Of a stretch of 64,000 bases of DNA, positions 31,070 to 40,443 are shown one piece after another. A program made the position numbers and the translations under genes. Source of the DNA: Shinella pollutisoli (GTDB taxonomy: Bacteria; Pseudomonadota; Alphaproteobacteria; Rhizobiales; Rhizobiaceae); contig NZ_JANFDG010000023.1 in assembly GCF_024609765.1 (NCBI RefSeq), forward strand, positions 1 to 64,000, in the 5' to 3' direction. The notes under the pieces were generated by a model. It ran no database searches. It saw only the letters and a list, made by a program, of their open reading frames with translations, and was not told the origin of the DNA. Numbering within the stretch: position 1 is the first letter of the stretch; every line of letters starts with the position of its first letter.

Positions 31070-31277
31070 CCCGGTCTCCCTTCGGCGGACGCATTTGCCC
31101 ACAGGTTTGCGGGCCTTCTAGCGCCTGAGGGTAGGGCCGCAAAGGGGCTTTTTCCATGGGATGAAACGGCGCAGGCGAAAGGACGGCGCGCGGGACGCAC
31201 GGTTTTTCACTGGCGGCGCCGGGCAATCAATGCATATTTACCGGCACGAGCCCTGCAGGAATGGACAGCAACAGGCA

Positions 31278-32006
31278 ATGAAGTTCTTCAACTACAAGCG
31301 CGTGCCCTATGCGGAAATGCGCGCCTTCTCGGTCCATATCCTGACGGCCTCCGGCTCGTTCCTCGCCTTCCTCGGCGTGGTGGCGGCGGCCGAGCACCGC
31401 TTCGTCGACATGTTCTGGTGGCTCGGGCTGGCGCTCTTGGTCGACGGCATCGACGGGCCGATCGCCCGCAAGGTCCGCGTCAAGGAGGTGCTGCCGAACT
31501 GGTCCGGCGACACGCTCGACAACATCATCGACTACGTGACCTACGTGCTGCTGCCGGCCTTCGCGCTCTACCAGAACGGCATGATCGGCGAGCCCTGGTC
31601 CTTCGTCGCCGCCGGCGCCATCGTCGTCTCCAGCGCCATCTACTATGCGGACATGGGCATGAAGACGGAGGAATATTTCTTCTCCGGCTTCCCGGTCGTG
31701 TGGAACATGGTGGTCTTCACGCTCTTCGTCATCCAGGCGAGCGAGCTCACCGCCTCCATCGTCGTCTTCGTCTCGGTGTTCCTCACCTTCATGCCGATCA
31801 ACTTCCTGCATCCCGTGCGGGTGGCGCGGCTCAGATCGCTCAATCTCGCGGTCTTCCTCGTCTGGTCGCTGCTCGGCATCTACGCGCTGCTCCTGCATTT
31901 CGAGACGCCCGCCTGGGTGGTCTGGGGCATGGTCGCCACGGGCATCTATCTCTATGGCATCGGCGCCGTGCTGCAGGCCTTCCCGAACCTCGGCCGGCGC
32001 TCCTAA
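31278..32006 (+). CDS. pcs: phosphatidylcholine synthase
   Basis: Membrane enzyme of 242 residues that condenses choline directly with CDP-diacylglycerol, a route found mainly in host-associated Alphaproteobacteria. It carries the CDP-alcohol phosphotransferase motif DG-x2-AR-x8-G-x3-D-x3-D, seen as LVDGIDGPIARKV and WSGDTLDNIIDYVTYV. Eight or so hydrophobic segments are visible. The length equals that of rhizobial Pcs. ATG 31278 opens the conserved N-terminus (KFFNYKRVPYAEMRAFSVH). The gene is divergent from the UbiH-type gene, with a quinone reductase gene 19 bases downstream. Confidence 0.95.
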   Translation: MKFFNYKRVPYAEMRAFSVHILTASGSFLAFLGVVAAAEHRFVDMFWWLGLALLVDGIDGPIARKVRVKEVLPNWSGDTLDNIIDYVTYVLLPAFALYQNGMIGEPWSFVAAGAIVVSSAIYYADMGMKTEEYFFSGFPVVWNMVVFTLFVIQASELTASIVVFVSVFLTFMPINFLHPVRVARLRSLNLAVFLVWSLLGIYALLLHFETPAWVVWGMVATGIYLYGIGAVLQAFPNLGRRS

Positions 32007-32024
32007 CATCGAACGGAGGACATC

Positions 32025-32996
32025 ATGACCAAGGCAATCGTCGTGCGCAGCCTCGGCGGACCGGAGGTGCTCCAGCTGGAGGACATGCCGCTTTCCGCCC
32101 CCGGTCCCGGCGAGGTGCAGATCCGCCAGGCGGCGATCGGCCTCAACTTCATCGACGTCTATTTCCGCACCGGCCTCTACAAGGCCGAGCTTCCCTTCGT
32201 GCCCGGCAAGGAGGGCGCGGGGACGGTGACGGCGGTGGGCGAGGGCGTGAGCGACTTTTCCGTCGGCGACCGCGTCGCCTATGCCTCCGCCGACGGCGCC
32301 TATGCGGCCGAGCGCAACGTCGCGACGCGCCATCTCGTCAGGGTGCCGGAGGGGATCTCGCTGGAAACGGCCGCCTCGATGATGCTGAAGGGCATGACGG
32401 CGCAGTATCTGCTCAACCAGACCTATGCCGTGAAGCCCGGCACGGTGCTCCTGTTCCATGCCGCCGCCGGCGGGGTGGGGCTGATCGCCGGCCAGTGGGC
32501 GAAGGCGCTGGGCGCGACCGTGATCGGCACGGCGGGCTCGCCGGAGAAGGTCAGGCTCGCGCTCGACAACGGCTACGACCACGTCATCGACTATTCGAAG
32601 GAGGATTTCGTCGCGCGCGTGCGCGAGATCACCGGCGGGGCGGGCGTCGACGTCGTCTACGATTCGGTCGGCCGCGACACCTTCCCGACGTCGCTCGACT
32701 GCCTCAAGCCGCGCGGCCTGTTCGTCAGCTTCGGCAATTCCTCCGGCCCGGTCGACGCCTTCAACCTCGGGCTCCTCTCCCAGAAGGGATCGCTCTTCGC
32801 CACCCGTCCGTCGCTCTTCCATTACATCGCCACGCGCGAGGCGCTGGATGCATGTGCAAACTCGCTCTTTGCTGTTGTGCAAGGCAACAAAGTGCATAAC
32901 ATTATTCATCAGACTTATCCGCTCGCCGAGGCCGGCAGGGCGCATGCGGATCTGGAAGCAAGAAGAACGAGTGGAACGACGCTGCTCATTCCGTGA
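32025..32996 (+). CDS. NADPH:quinone oxidoreductase, zinc-free MDR family
   Basis: Enzyme of 323 residues of the quinone oxidoreductase branch of medium-chain dehydrogenases. It shows the family pattern GLNFIDVYFRTGLY, the segment PFVPGKEGAGTVTAVGEGV, and the NADPH fold LLFHAAAGGVGLIAGQWAKALGATVIGTAGS. The zinc ligands of alcohol dehydrogenases are missing, as in QOR. The C-terminal QTYPLAEAGRAHADLEARRTSGTTLLIP is nearly identical in kind to E. coli QorA. GGAGG precedes the ATG. It follows pcs closely and may share its transcript. Confidence 0.93.
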   Translation: MTKAIVVRSLGGPEVLQLEDMPLSAPGPGEVQIRQAAIGLNFIDVYFRTGLYKAELPFVPGKEGAGTVTAVGEGVSDFSVGDRVAYASADGAYAAERNVATRHLVRVPEGISLETAASMMLKGMTAQYLLNQTYAVKPGTVLLFHAAAGGVGLIAGQWAKALGATVIGTAGSPEKVRLALDNGYDHVIDYSKEDFVARVREITGGAGVDVVYDSVGRDTFPTSLDCLKPRGLFVSFGNSSGPVDAFNLGLLSQKGSLFATRPSLFHYIATREALDACANSLFAVVQGNKVHNIIHQTYPLAEAGRAHADLEARRTSGTTLLIP

Positions 32997-33044
32997 ACGG
33001 CCCCGACGGGCGGAACGAAGCGGGCGGCAGGAAAGAGGGGAACA

Positions 33045-34628
33045 GTGTCAGACGTGGAAGCGTCCGGGGACGGCCCGCTGCTGGCCGTCCGCAGCCTGAC
33101 GAAGCTTTTCGGCTCGTTTACCGCCTGCAACGCCATCGACCTCGACATCCGGCCGGGCGAGATCCACGCCCTGCTCGGCGAGAACGGCGCCGGCAAGTCG
33201 ACGCTGGTGAAGATGCTGTTCGGCGTGCTCGCCCCGACGAGCGGCGAGATCCTCTGGAAGGGCGAGCCGGTGCGCATAGCGAGCCCTGCCGCGGCGCGGC
33301 GGATCGGCATCGGCATGGTGTTCCAGCATTTCTCGCTGTTCGAGGCGCTGACGGTCGCCGAGAACATTGCGCTTTCGCTTCCCCCCGGCATCTCGCTCTC
33401 GAAGGTGGCGGAGGAGGCCTCACGCCTGTCGCGCCTCTACGGCCTGCCGCTCGACCCGAACGCCCATGTCGCCGACCTCTCGGTCGGCGAGCGCCAGCGC
33501 ATCGAGATCGTCCGCGCGCTGCTGCAGAACCCGGAGCTGATCATCCTCGACGAGCCGACCTCGGTGCTGACCCCGCAGGAGGCCGACCGGCTGTTCGAGA
33601 CGCTCGCCAAGTTGAAGGCGGAAGGCCGCTCGGTGCTCTACATCAGCCACCGGCTGGAGGAGGTACAGCGCATCTGCGACCGCGCCACGGTGCTGCGCCA
33701 CGGCAAGGTGACGGGTGCCTGCGACCCGCGCAAGGAGACGCCGGCCTCGCTCGCCCGCATGATGGTCGGCAGCGACGTCGCCGCCGTCAGCGCCGCCGGC
33801 ACCGGCGCCAGGGGCGACGTGCTGCTGGAGGCGCGGCACCTCACCGTTCCCGCCCGCAGCCCCTTCGCCGTGGCGCTCAAGGACGTCTGTCTGAAGGTCC
33901 GCGCCGGCGAGGTGCTGGCGATCGCCGGCGTGGCCGGCAACGGCCAGAGCGAGCTCTTCGACGCGCTCTCGGGCGAATATCCGGTCTCCGACCCGGCGAT
34001 GGTGTCGATCCGCGGCCGGCCGGCCGGCAATCTCGGCATTTCCGCGCGCCGCCTGATCGGCGCCGGCTTCGTGCCGGAGGAGCGTCACGGCCATGCCGCC
34101 GTGCCGGCCCTGCCGCTCTCGGACAATCTCGTGCTCGCCCGCAATCAGTCCGACCGGAAGACTTTTTTGGGCGGCGGCGCGCTCGGCATCATCCGCCAGG
34201 CGGTCGTGCGGCTCGCCTCCAAGCGCATCGCCGAGACGATGGACGTGCGCAAGAGCGGCGACAACCCGGCCGCAGGCTCCTTGTCCGGCGGCAACCTGCA
34301 GAAGTTCATCGTCGGGCGCGAGCTCGACCGGCAGCCGTCCGTGCTCGTCGTCAACCAGCCGACCTGGGGCGTCGACGCGGGGGCCGCGAGCCGCATCCGC
34401 CAGGCGCTGGTCGATCTGGCGCGCTCGGGCTCGGCCGTCCTCGTCATCAGCCAGGACCTCGACGAGATCTTCGAGGTGGCGACCGAGATCGCGGTGATCA
34501 GCGAGGGGCGGCTTTCCGACACCTATCCCGCACAGTCGCTGACGCGGGAGAAGATCGGCCTGCTGATGGGCGGCATGCACGGCGAGACGGACGAAAGCGC
34601 GGAGGTGGCCCATGCGCATCGAGCTTGA
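33045..34628 (+). CDS. nucleoside-type ABC transporter ATP-binding protein
   Basis: Tandem ABC ATPase of 527 residues of the sugar/nucleoside importer class. The first module has Walker A GENGAGKST, signature LSVGERQRIEIVRALL and Walker B LIILDEPTSVLTP. The second has the degenerate Walker A GVAGNGQSE, signature LSGGNLQKFIVGREL and VLVVNQPTWGVD. This asymmetry is normal for the class. A GTG start at 33045 follows AGGGG. The 3' end overlaps the first permease by 17 bases. With the BmpA-type receptor at 36668, the substrate is probably a purine nucleoside or related compound. Confidence 0.92.
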   Translation: MSDVEASGDGPLLAVRSLTKLFGSFTACNAIDLDIRPGEIHALLGENGAGKSTLVKMLFGVLAPTSGEILWKGEPVRIASPAAARRIGIGMVFQHFSLFEALTVAENIALSLPPGISLSKVAEEASRLSRLYGLPLDPNAHVADLSVGERQRIEIVRALLQNPELIILDEPTSVLTPQEADRLFETLAKLKAEGRSVLYISHRLEEVQRICDRATVLRHGKVTGACDPRKETPASLARMMVGSDVAAVSAAGTGARGDVLLEARHLTVPARSPFAVALKDVCLKVRAGEVLAIAGVAGNGQSELFDALSGEYPVSDPAMVSIRGRPAGNLGISARRLIGAGFVPEERHGHAAVPALPLSDNLVLARNQSDRKTFLGGGALGIIRQAVVRLASKRIAETMDVRKSGDNPAAGSLSGGNLQKFIVGRELDRQPSVLVVNQPTWGVDAGAASRIRQALVDLARSGSAVLVISQDLDEIFEVATEIAVISEGRLSDTYPAQSLTREKIGLLMGGMHGETDESAEVAHAHRA

Positions 34629-35706
34629 GAAGCGGCCGCGCCCCTCGACGCTGCTCTCCGTCCTCTCGCCCTTCCTGGCACTCGCCCTCACCGTGGTCGC
34701 CGGCGGCATCATGTTTGCGCTGATCGGCAAGAATCCCGTGGCGGCGCTCTACAGCTTCTTCGTCGAGCCGCTCACCGACGTCTGGTCGCTGCACGAGATC
34801 GCCGTCAAGGCGGCACCCCTCATCCTCATCGGCGCGGGGCTCTCGGTCTGCTACCGCTCGAACAACTGGAACATCGGCGCCGAGGGGCAGTTCATCATGG
34901 GCGCCATCGCCGGCGCCATCGTGCCCGTCGTCTTCCACGATTGGCACTCGCCGCTCGTGCTGCCGCTGATGCTGGTCTTCGGCATGATCGGCGGCGCGCT
35001 CTATGCCGCGATCCCCGCCTTCCTCAAGGCGCACATGAACACCAACGAGATCCTGACGAGCCTGATGCTGGTCTATATCGCCCAGCTCTTCCTCGACTGG
35101 CTGGTGCGCGGGCCGTGGCGCAGCCCGGACGCCTACAATTTCCCGGTGACGCGCGATTTCACGCCCGAGGCCATCCTGCCGGAGATGATCGCGTCGGGCC
35201 GCACCAACTACGGCTTCGCCTTCGCCATCCTCGCGGCGGTCGGCCTCTGGTTCATGATGCGCTACACGCTGAAGGGCTTCGAGATCTCCGTGCTCGGCCA
35301 GTCGGAGCGGGCAGGGCGCTTCGCCGGCTTCTCCTCGCGGCGGATGATCTGGTTCTCGATGCTGCTCTCCGGCGCGCTCGCGGGGCTCGCCGGCATCTCA
35401 GAGGTGAGCGGCGTCATCGGCAAGCTCCAGCCGATCATCTCGCCCGGCTACGGCTTCACGGCGATCATCGTCGCCTTCCTCGGCCGCCTCAACCCGCTCG
35501 GCATCATCGCCGCCGGCCTGTTCCTGGCGCTGACCTATGTCGGCGGCGAGGCGGTGCAGCTGACGCTCAACGTCTCCGACAAGGTCACGCGCGTCTTCCA
35601 GGGATTGCTGCTGTTCTTCGTGCTTTCCTGCGACACGCTCATCCAATACCGCGTCCGGCTGGTCCTTTCCGGCCTCGGACGCTCCGGCCAGGGGGAGGCG
35701 CACTGA
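34612..35706 (+). CDS. ABC transporter permease 1 (nucleoside type)
   Basis: Integral membrane permease of 364 residues of the BPD_transp_2 group found with BmpA receptors. Multiple hydrophobic segments, with the characteristic YRSNNWNIGAEGQFIMGAIAG after the second one and MNTNEILTSLMLVYIAQLF in the centre. The cytoplasmic coupling region FEISVLGQSERAGRFAGFSS is present. The start overlaps the ATPase gene, and its stop shares bases with the next start (TGATG). It should form a heterodimer with the next protein. Confidence 0.9.
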   Translation: MRIELEKRPRPSTLLSVLSPFLALALTVVAGGIMFALIGKNPVAALYSFFVEPLTDVWSLHEIAVKAAPLILIGAGLSVCYRSNNWNIGAEGQFIMGAIAGAIVPVVFHDWHSPLVLPLMLVFGMIGGALYAAIPAFLKAHMNTNEILTSLMLVYIAQLFLDWLVRGPWRSPDAYNFPVTRDFTPEAILPEMIASGRTNYGFAFAILAAVGLWFMMRYTLKGFEISVLGQSERAGRFAGFSSRRMIWFSMLLSGALAGLAGISEVSGVIGKLQPIISPGYGFTAIIVAFLGRLNPLGIIAAGLFLALTYVGGEAVQLTLNVSDKVTRVFQGLLLFFVLSCDTLIQYRVRLVLSGLGRSGQGEAH

Positions 35707-36626
35707 TGGGCATGATCGAAGCCATCCTGCTGACCGTCATCACCGCCGCCACGCCGCTGGTCATCGCCTCGCTCGGCGAGCTGGTGACGGAGCGGGCAGG
35801 GGTGCTGAACCTCGGTGTCGAGGGCATGATGATCATGGGCGCGGCGATCGCCTTCGCCGCCACGCAGATGACCGGCTCGCCCTATGTCGGCGTCGTCGCC
35901 GGGATTGCCGGCGGGGCGCTGTTCTCGCTGCTCTTCGGCTTCCTGACGCTGACGCTCGTCGCCAACCAGGTGGCGACGGGGCTTGCGCTCACCATCCTCG
36001 GCCTCGGCGTCTCCGGCCAGATCGGCGAGCCCTATGCCGGCATGTCCGGCGTCAAGCTGCAGCCGATCGCCATCCCGCTTCTCGCCGACATCCCCTTCCT
36101 CGGGCCGCTCCTTTTCCGCCAGGACCTCATCTTCTACCTGTCGATTATGCTGGTGATCGGCATCAACTGGTTCCTGTTCTCGAGCCGTGCGGGCCTGAAG
36201 CTCCGGGCGATCGGCGACAACCACGCCTCGGCGCACGCGCTCGGCATCCACGTCATCCGCACGCGCTACCTCGCCGTCATGTTCGGCGGCGCCTGCGCGG
36301 GTCTCGCGGGCGCCCAGCTCTCGCTGGTCTACACGCCGCAATGGGTGGAGACCATGTCGGCCGGCCGCGGCTGGATCGCGCTGGCGCTGGTCGTCTTCGC
36401 CTCCTGGCGGCCGTGGCGGGTCTTGGCCGGCGGCTATCTCTTCGGCGCGGTATCGATCAGCCAGCTCCACGCCCAGGCCTTCGGCATCGGCATCCCCCCG
36501 CAGTTCCTGTCGTCGCTGCCCTATGTCGCGACCGTTGTCGTCCTGATCCTGATATCCCACAATCGGCGCGTGACGCTGATCAACACGCCTGCATCGCTCG
36601 GCAAGCCCTTCGTGCCCGACCGGTGA
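35706..36626 (+). CDS. ABC transporter permease 2 (nucleoside type)
   Basis: Second membrane subunit, 306 residues, BPD_transp_2 family. It shows LGELVTERAGVLNLGVEGMMIMGAA near the start, LTLVANQVATGLALTILGLG, and the cytoplasmic LRAIGDNHASAHALGIHVIRTRYLAV that contacts the ATPase. It begins on the last base of the first permease stop, so translation is coupled. The receptor gene follows after 41 bases. Confidence 0.9.
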   Translation: MGMIEAILLTVITAATPLVIASLGELVTERAGVLNLGVEGMMIMGAAIAFAATQMTGSPYVGVVAGIAGGALFSLLFGFLTLTLVANQVATGLALTILGLGVSGQIGEPYAGMSGVKLQPIAIPLLADIPFLGPLLFRQDLIFYLSIMLVIGINWFLFSSRAGLKLRAIGDNHASAHALGIHVIRTRYLAVMFGGACAGLAGAQLSLVYTPQWVETMSAGRGWIALALVVFASWRPWRVLAGGYLFGAVSISQLHAQAFGIGIPPQFLSSLPYVATVVVLILISHNRRVTLINTPASLGKPFVPDR

Positions 36627-36667
36627 GACGAACAAGAACCAAGAACCACCAACCCACAGAGGATGCC

Positions 36668-37738
36668 ATGAAGAAACTGCTTCTCGCCCTTGCCACCTCC
36701 GCCGCCCTCCTCGGCTTTTCCGCCGCCGCCGGCGCCCAGGACAAGACCAAGGTCTGCTTCATCTATGTCGGCTCGAAGACCGACGGCGGCTATTCGGAAG
36801 GCCACGACCGCGGCCGCCAGGAACTGGAACAGGCCCTCGGCGACAAGGTCGAGACGGCCTTCCTCGAGAACGTGCCGGAAGGCCCCGACGCCGAACGCGC
36901 CATCGAGCGCATGGCACGCTCCGGCTGCGCACTGGTCTTCACCACCTCCTTCGGCTTCATGGACGCCACGATCAAGGTGGCGCAGAAGTTCCCCGACGTG
37001 AAGTTCGAGCATGCGACCGGCTTCAAAAGCTCGGAGAACGTCGGCACCTACAACGCCCGCTTCTACGAGGGCCGCTACATCCAGGGCGTGATCGCCGCCA
37101 AGGTCTCCAAGGCCGGCGTGGCGGGCTACATCGCCTCCTTCCCGATCCCGGAGGTGGTGATGGGCATCAATGCCTTCATGCTGGGGGCGCATTCGGTCAA
37201 TCCGGACTTCAAGGTCAAGATCGTCTGGGCCAACACCTGGGCCGATCCCGGCAAGGAAGCCGACGCCGCCAAGGCGCTCGCCGACCAGGGCGTCGACATC
37301 CTGACGCAGCATACCGACTCGACCGCGCCGATGCAGGTCGCCGCCGAGCGCGGCATCAAGGCCTTCGGCCAGGCCTCCGACATGATCGCCGCCGGCCCCG
37401 AGACGCAGCTCACCGCCATCGTCGACACCTGGGGCGCCTACTACATCAAGCGCACGCAGGCGGTGATCGACGGCACCTGGAAGCCGGAGAACATCTGGGA
37501 CGGCCTCAAGGACGGCATCCTCACCATGGCGCCCTACACCAACATGCCGGACGACGTGAAGAAGGCCGCCGAGGAGGTGGAGGCCAAGATCCGCTCCGGC
37601 GAGCTGCACCCCTTCACCGGCCCGGTCAAGAAGCAGGACGGCTCGGACTGGCTCGCCGAAGGCGAGGTCTCCGACGACGGCACGCTGCTCGGCATGAACT
37701 TCTACATCGCCGGCATCGACGACAAGCTGCCGCAGTAG
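36668..37738 (+). CDS. BmpA/Med-type ABC substrate-binding protein
   Basis: Periplasmic receptor of 356 residues of the BMP (basic membrane protein) family, members of which bind purine nucleosides. The signal peptide is KKLLLALATSAALLGFSAAAGAQ. The mature protein opens with KVCFIYVGSKTDGGYSEGHDRG, the family's first strand and ligand loop, and contains FTTSFGFMDATIKVA, FYEGRYIQGVIA and ILTQHTDSTAPMQVA. The gene closes the four-gene importer operon and has a terminator behind it. The ligand is inferred from the family, not from visible contact residues. Confidence 0.93.
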   Translation: MKKLLLALATSAALLGFSAAAGAQDKTKVCFIYVGSKTDGGYSEGHDRGRQELEQALGDKVETAFLENVPEGPDAERAIERMARSGCALVFTTSFGFMDATIKVAQKFPDVKFEHATGFKSSENVGTYNARFYEGRYIQGVIAAKVSKAGVAGYIASFPIPEVVMGINAFMLGAHSVNPDFKVKIVWANTWADPGKEADAAKALADQGVDILTQHTDSTAPMQVAAERGIKAFGQASDMIAAGPETQLTAIVDTWGAYYIKRTQAVIDGTWKPENIWDGLKDGILTMAPYTNMPDDVKKAAEEVEAKIRSGELHPFTGPVKKQDGSDWLAEGEVSDDGTLLGMNFYIAGIDDKLPQ

Positions 37739-37762
37739 GTCCGGCGGACGTGCAGATGCGGG

Positions 37763-37790
37763 AAGGCGCTCCGGAAGGGGCGCCTTTTTC
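37763..37790 (+). terminator. intrinsic terminator after the BMP importer operon
   Basis: Stem AAGGCGC / GCGCCTT with a 10-base loop, running into T5. It lies 25 bases after the receptor stop at 37738. Confidence 0.8.
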
Positions 37791-37894
37791 GTTCATCAGC
37801 ATTCAACGATGCTTTGCGGAATCGCCGGGGCGCTCTATACCTTCGGGATGGTTCCGGAACGCACGGGAGATCCGGGACGGGAGAGGGGACGGCT

Positions 37895-38638
37895 TTGCGC
37901 AAGGGTCTGCTTGAGACGGTCATCGGCGGCGTCAGCACGCGTACCAGCCATGCCCAGGTGGTCAACGAACTTGGCAAGGCCATCGTCGCGGGCGACTATC
38001 CGGTGGGCGCCACGCTGCCGGGCGACGCCGAGCTCGCCCAGCGCTTCAAGGTGTCGCGCACCGTGCTGCGCGAGGCGATGAAGACGCTCGCCGCGAAAGG
38101 CCTGATCGTGCCGCGCGCGCGCATCGGCACCCGCGTGACGCCCAACACCCAGTGGAACCTGTTCGACAGCGACATCCTGACCTGGTATTTCGCCGTCGGC
38201 GTCAACGAGGACTTCCTGATCCACCTGAGCGAGGTGCGGCTGGCCTTCGAGCCGCACGCCGCCGCCCTTGCCGCCCGCCACGCCTCCGAGGCGGACATCA
38301 GCCAGATGATGCGGCTCGCCGTCGCCATGGGCAATCCGGCGCACACGGCCGAGACGCTCGCCATGGCCGACCTGAAATTCCACCTGAGCGTGCTGGAGGC
38401 GTCGCGCAACCCGTTCCTGCGCACCGTCGGCAGCCTGATCGAGGCGGCGCTGGTCGGCGCCTTCAAGCTGAGCTCGCCCGCCGCCGACCGCGGCAAGATC
38501 GGCGACGTGGCGGCAAGCCATATCCGCATCGTCGAGGAGATCGACCGCCGCGACGAGGAGGGCGCGCGCCAGGCGATGGAGAACGTCATCAAGGTCGGCC
38601 GCGACCGCGTCGTCCAGGCCCTGCGCGAGCGCGGCTGA
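37895..38638 (+). CDS. GntR-family (FadR/FCD) transcriptional regulator
   Basis: DNA-binding regulator of about 247 residues. The N-terminal winged helix-turn-helix is HAQVVNELGKAIVAGDYPVGATLPGDAELAQRFKVSRTVLREAMKTLAAKGLIVPRARIGTRV, cited here only as its span (residues about 19-80). The FCD effector domain follows, with DSDILTWYF, FEPHAAALAARHA, DLKFHLSVLEASRNPFL and SHIRIVEEIDRRD, which hold the metal- and ligand-binding His residues of the fold. A TTG start at 37895 follows GAGAGGGGAC. It stands just after the importer operon, so it may control it, but FCD regulators often act on sugar-acid genes elsewhere. Confidence 0.88.
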   Translation: MRKGLLETVIGGVSTRTSHAQVVNELGKAIVAGDYPVGATLPGDAELAQRFKVSRTVLREAMKTLAAKGLIVPRARIGTRVTPNTQWNLFDSDILTWYFAVGVNEDFLIHLSEVRLAFEPHAAALAARHASEADISQMMRLAVAMGNPAHTAETLAMADLKFHLSVLEASRNPFLRTVGSLIEAALVGAFKLSSPAADRGKIGDVAASHIRIVEEIDRRDEEGARQAMENVIKVGRDRVVQALRERG

Positions 38639-38648
38639 GGCGGCCGCG

Positions 38649-38996
38649 TCAGTCGTCGTTGCTGGCGTTGAGCTCCTCCGGCCGGAGGCCCTCTTCGGGT
38701 TCGTGGGCGGCGATCTGCACGGCGCCCAGCGTCTGGTAGAGATTGAACAGCGCCTCGCTCGCCCGCGCGGCGAGCCTGAAACAGTCCGGATTGCCGGCGA
38801 TGGCGGGATGCTGGAGCAGCCGCTCGTCGACGAGGTCGAGGATCAGCGAGGCGGTGCTCGCCGCCTCGTGGAAGCCGAAGGTGCCGGGCGCGTAGTGGCC
38901 GAGCAGCTCCGCCGGCGTCATCTCGCGCTCGCCGGCGAGCAGGTCCAGCTGCTTCAGGCGCTCGTCCTCGAGTTCGGCATCGCTGCTCTCCAGCAT
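38649..38996 (-). CDS. small hypothetical protein
   Basis: Acidic helical protein of 115 residues with no family I recognise. It contains LDLLAGEREMTPAELLGHYAPGTFGFHEAASTASLILDLVDERLLQHPAIAGNPDCF, spanning about residues 17-73, then a helix RASEALFNLYQTLGAVQIAAHE. No signal peptide or membrane span is visible. GGGGAG precedes ATG 38996. The gene is convergent with the regulator, 10 bases apart. Confidence 0.65.
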   Translation of the reverse strand: MLESSDAELEDERLKQLDLLAGEREMTPAELLGHYAPGTFGFHEAASTASLILDLVDERLLQHPAIAGNPDCFRLAARASEALFNLYQTLGAVQIAAHEPEEGLRPEELNASNDD

Positions 38997-39069
38997 GGCA
39001 TCTCCCCGTCGCTGATCCGTCGTCCCCCCGCACACTAGCGGAGAACGCAACCGCCGTCGATGCGGCCCG

Positions 39070-39582
39070 TCAGCCCTGCGGCGACAGGGTGACGGAGGTG
39101 CCGGTCGCGGCGAGGTTGAGGCCGAGCTGGCCGCTGACGCTCACCGTCTGCAGGTGGATCGACCCGGACGTGCCGCCGACCAGCACATTGGCGCCGACGC
39201 CGGCGAGAACCGTCGCCTCGGCCGTGGCCCCCTGGTAGAGGCCGCCGAGCGAGCCCCGGTGGTAGCCGGCCGTCGGCGCGAAGACGGCCCAGACGATGCG
39301 GCCGCGGGTGGTGAAGCCGAGGTCGACGCCCATCTTGCGGATCACGCCGGAATAGCCGTCCTCCTGGCCCCGGATCGAGCGGAAGACGCAGTCGGCGGAC
39401 TTTGCCGAGCCGAGCACGTAGCCGACGCCGCCGCCGACGTCGCAGGTGAGCATGCCGATCTTGACGCCGTCCTGGGAGTCCGGTTCGACATAGACCGGCG
39501 CCGCCTCGCGCACCGTCATGTCCGCAGCACTCGCGGCCGTGGCGAGCGCGAGGGTGAGGGCAGTTGCAAGCAATTTCGTCAT
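39070..39582 (-). CDS. DUF992 domain protein, secreted
   Basis: Secreted protein of 170 residues of the DUF992 family, found mostly in Rhizobiales and without known function. The signal peptide is TKLLATALTLALATAASA. The mature domain shows VKIGMLTCDVGGGVGYVLGSAKSADCVFRS with two Cys, YSGVIRKMGVDLGFTTRGRIVWAVFAPT and a Gly-rich C-terminal end (LAGVGANVLVGGTSGSIHLQTVSVSGQLGLNLA in outline). GGAGTG lies upstream. It is likely a periplasmic or envelope protein. Confidence 0.85.
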   Translation of the reverse strand: MTKLLATALTLALATAASAADMTVREAAPVYVEPDSQDGVKIGMLTCDVGGGVGYVLGSAKSADCVFRSIRGQEDGYSGVIRKMGVDLGFTTRGRIVWAVFAPTAGYHRGSLGGLYQGATAEATVLAGVGANVLVGGTSGSIHLQTVSVSGQLGLNLAATGTSVTLSPQG

Positions 39583-40032
39583 GGGAGCACTCCTTCGATC
39601 TTCTCAGGAACGGCCGCGGCAAAAGATTCGTTCCCGCCGCGACGCGATCGCGAAACGCTCGGCGACGATCATGGCGGAGTGTGGGCGGTGCCTGGCGGGC
39701 CGAAGCCGACGAAACGGAAAACTGCGTCTACGCTATGGCTCTCTAAGTTGAAGTAAGAGCGAAAGGTCGCAGTGGGGTGGAAAGCCGAATGGCGGCTCTC
39801 GGGCTGAGAGGAGCGCGTTAGCGGTCAGGCAGCTTTCGGACTTACGGAGTGGGGAAGCAGTCTTCCAGTGACGCAAAAATCTGTCGCCCGGTCGGGTTTG
39901 TGCATCTGACTTTTGCGACGGAAATCCCCTTGAAGAATCAGGTGCGGTGATTTTGTCGCAAGACTTAAGGAGGTCTGCGCTACTGCGCATTATAGAACCG
40001 CACGACTTACGGGGAATCCGGGCGCGTCTCGT
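39583..40032. other. 450-base stretch without a convincing gene
   Basis: Between the DUF992 gene and the VanZ-like gene. Short frames exist on both strands but lack gene-like composition or start signals. The stretch is less GC-rich than its left neighbours and ends next to the integrated element, so it may be a scar of earlier integration. No tRNA, repeat or terminator is evident. Confidence 0.5.
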
Positions 40033-40443
40033 TCAATGGGAGTTCGCAGAGCGCGAACGGGCCGAGCGCCAGAGGAAAACCGACACGGATACGACGATCC
40101 AGGCAAGCGCGATGCCGACAAGGTTGGGAAAGATGTCGACGACACGCGGATTGTGGCCGATTACGGTGGTCTGAACGAGTTCCCAGCTCACGCCCACAAG
40201 AAAAGTCAGCACGGCAGCAAGCCGGATGCGCGAGTAGCCGGTTGCGAGTACGGCGAGGACAAACAGCATAGCCATGGAGGCAATGTGCGGCATCTTGGTC
40301 AGGGCATTGACGATTGCCTCGGGCGTAACGGTGAAGTCCATCTGCGGAGGACGGCGACCATCGGGAGCCCGATTGGCAGCCCAGATACTGGCCAAAGCGA
40401 GGGCCGTAAACGGTAGCGTGCGAAGAACCCTTAATACTTTCAT
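40033..40443 (-). CDS. VanZ-like membrane protein
   Basis: Small membrane protein of 136 residues. Hydrophobic segments are LRTLPFTALALASIWAA, MASMAMLFVLAVLATGY-like and AAVLTFLVGVSWELVQ. The segment SWELVQ...RVVDIFPNLVGIALAW matches the conserved E-x2-Q...D-x3-N-x2-G pattern of VanZ-like domains, whose role in most bacteria is unknown. ATG 40443 has GGAG 10 bases ahead. It is the last chromosomal gene before the left junction of the element, 118 bases away. Confidence 0.7.
   Translation of the reverse strand: MKVLRVLRTLPFTALALASIWAANRAPDGRRPPQMDFTVTPEAIVNALTKMPHIASMAMLFVLAVLATGYSRIRLAAVLTFLVGVSWELVQTTVIGHNPRVVDIFPNLVGIALAWIVVSVSVFLWRSARSRSANSH

Noticed and set aside
39947-40174. Small forward frame preceded by AAGGAGGT
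   Set aside because: The apparent ribosome site lies inside the frame rather than before a good start, and the frame runs opposite the VanZ-like gene.
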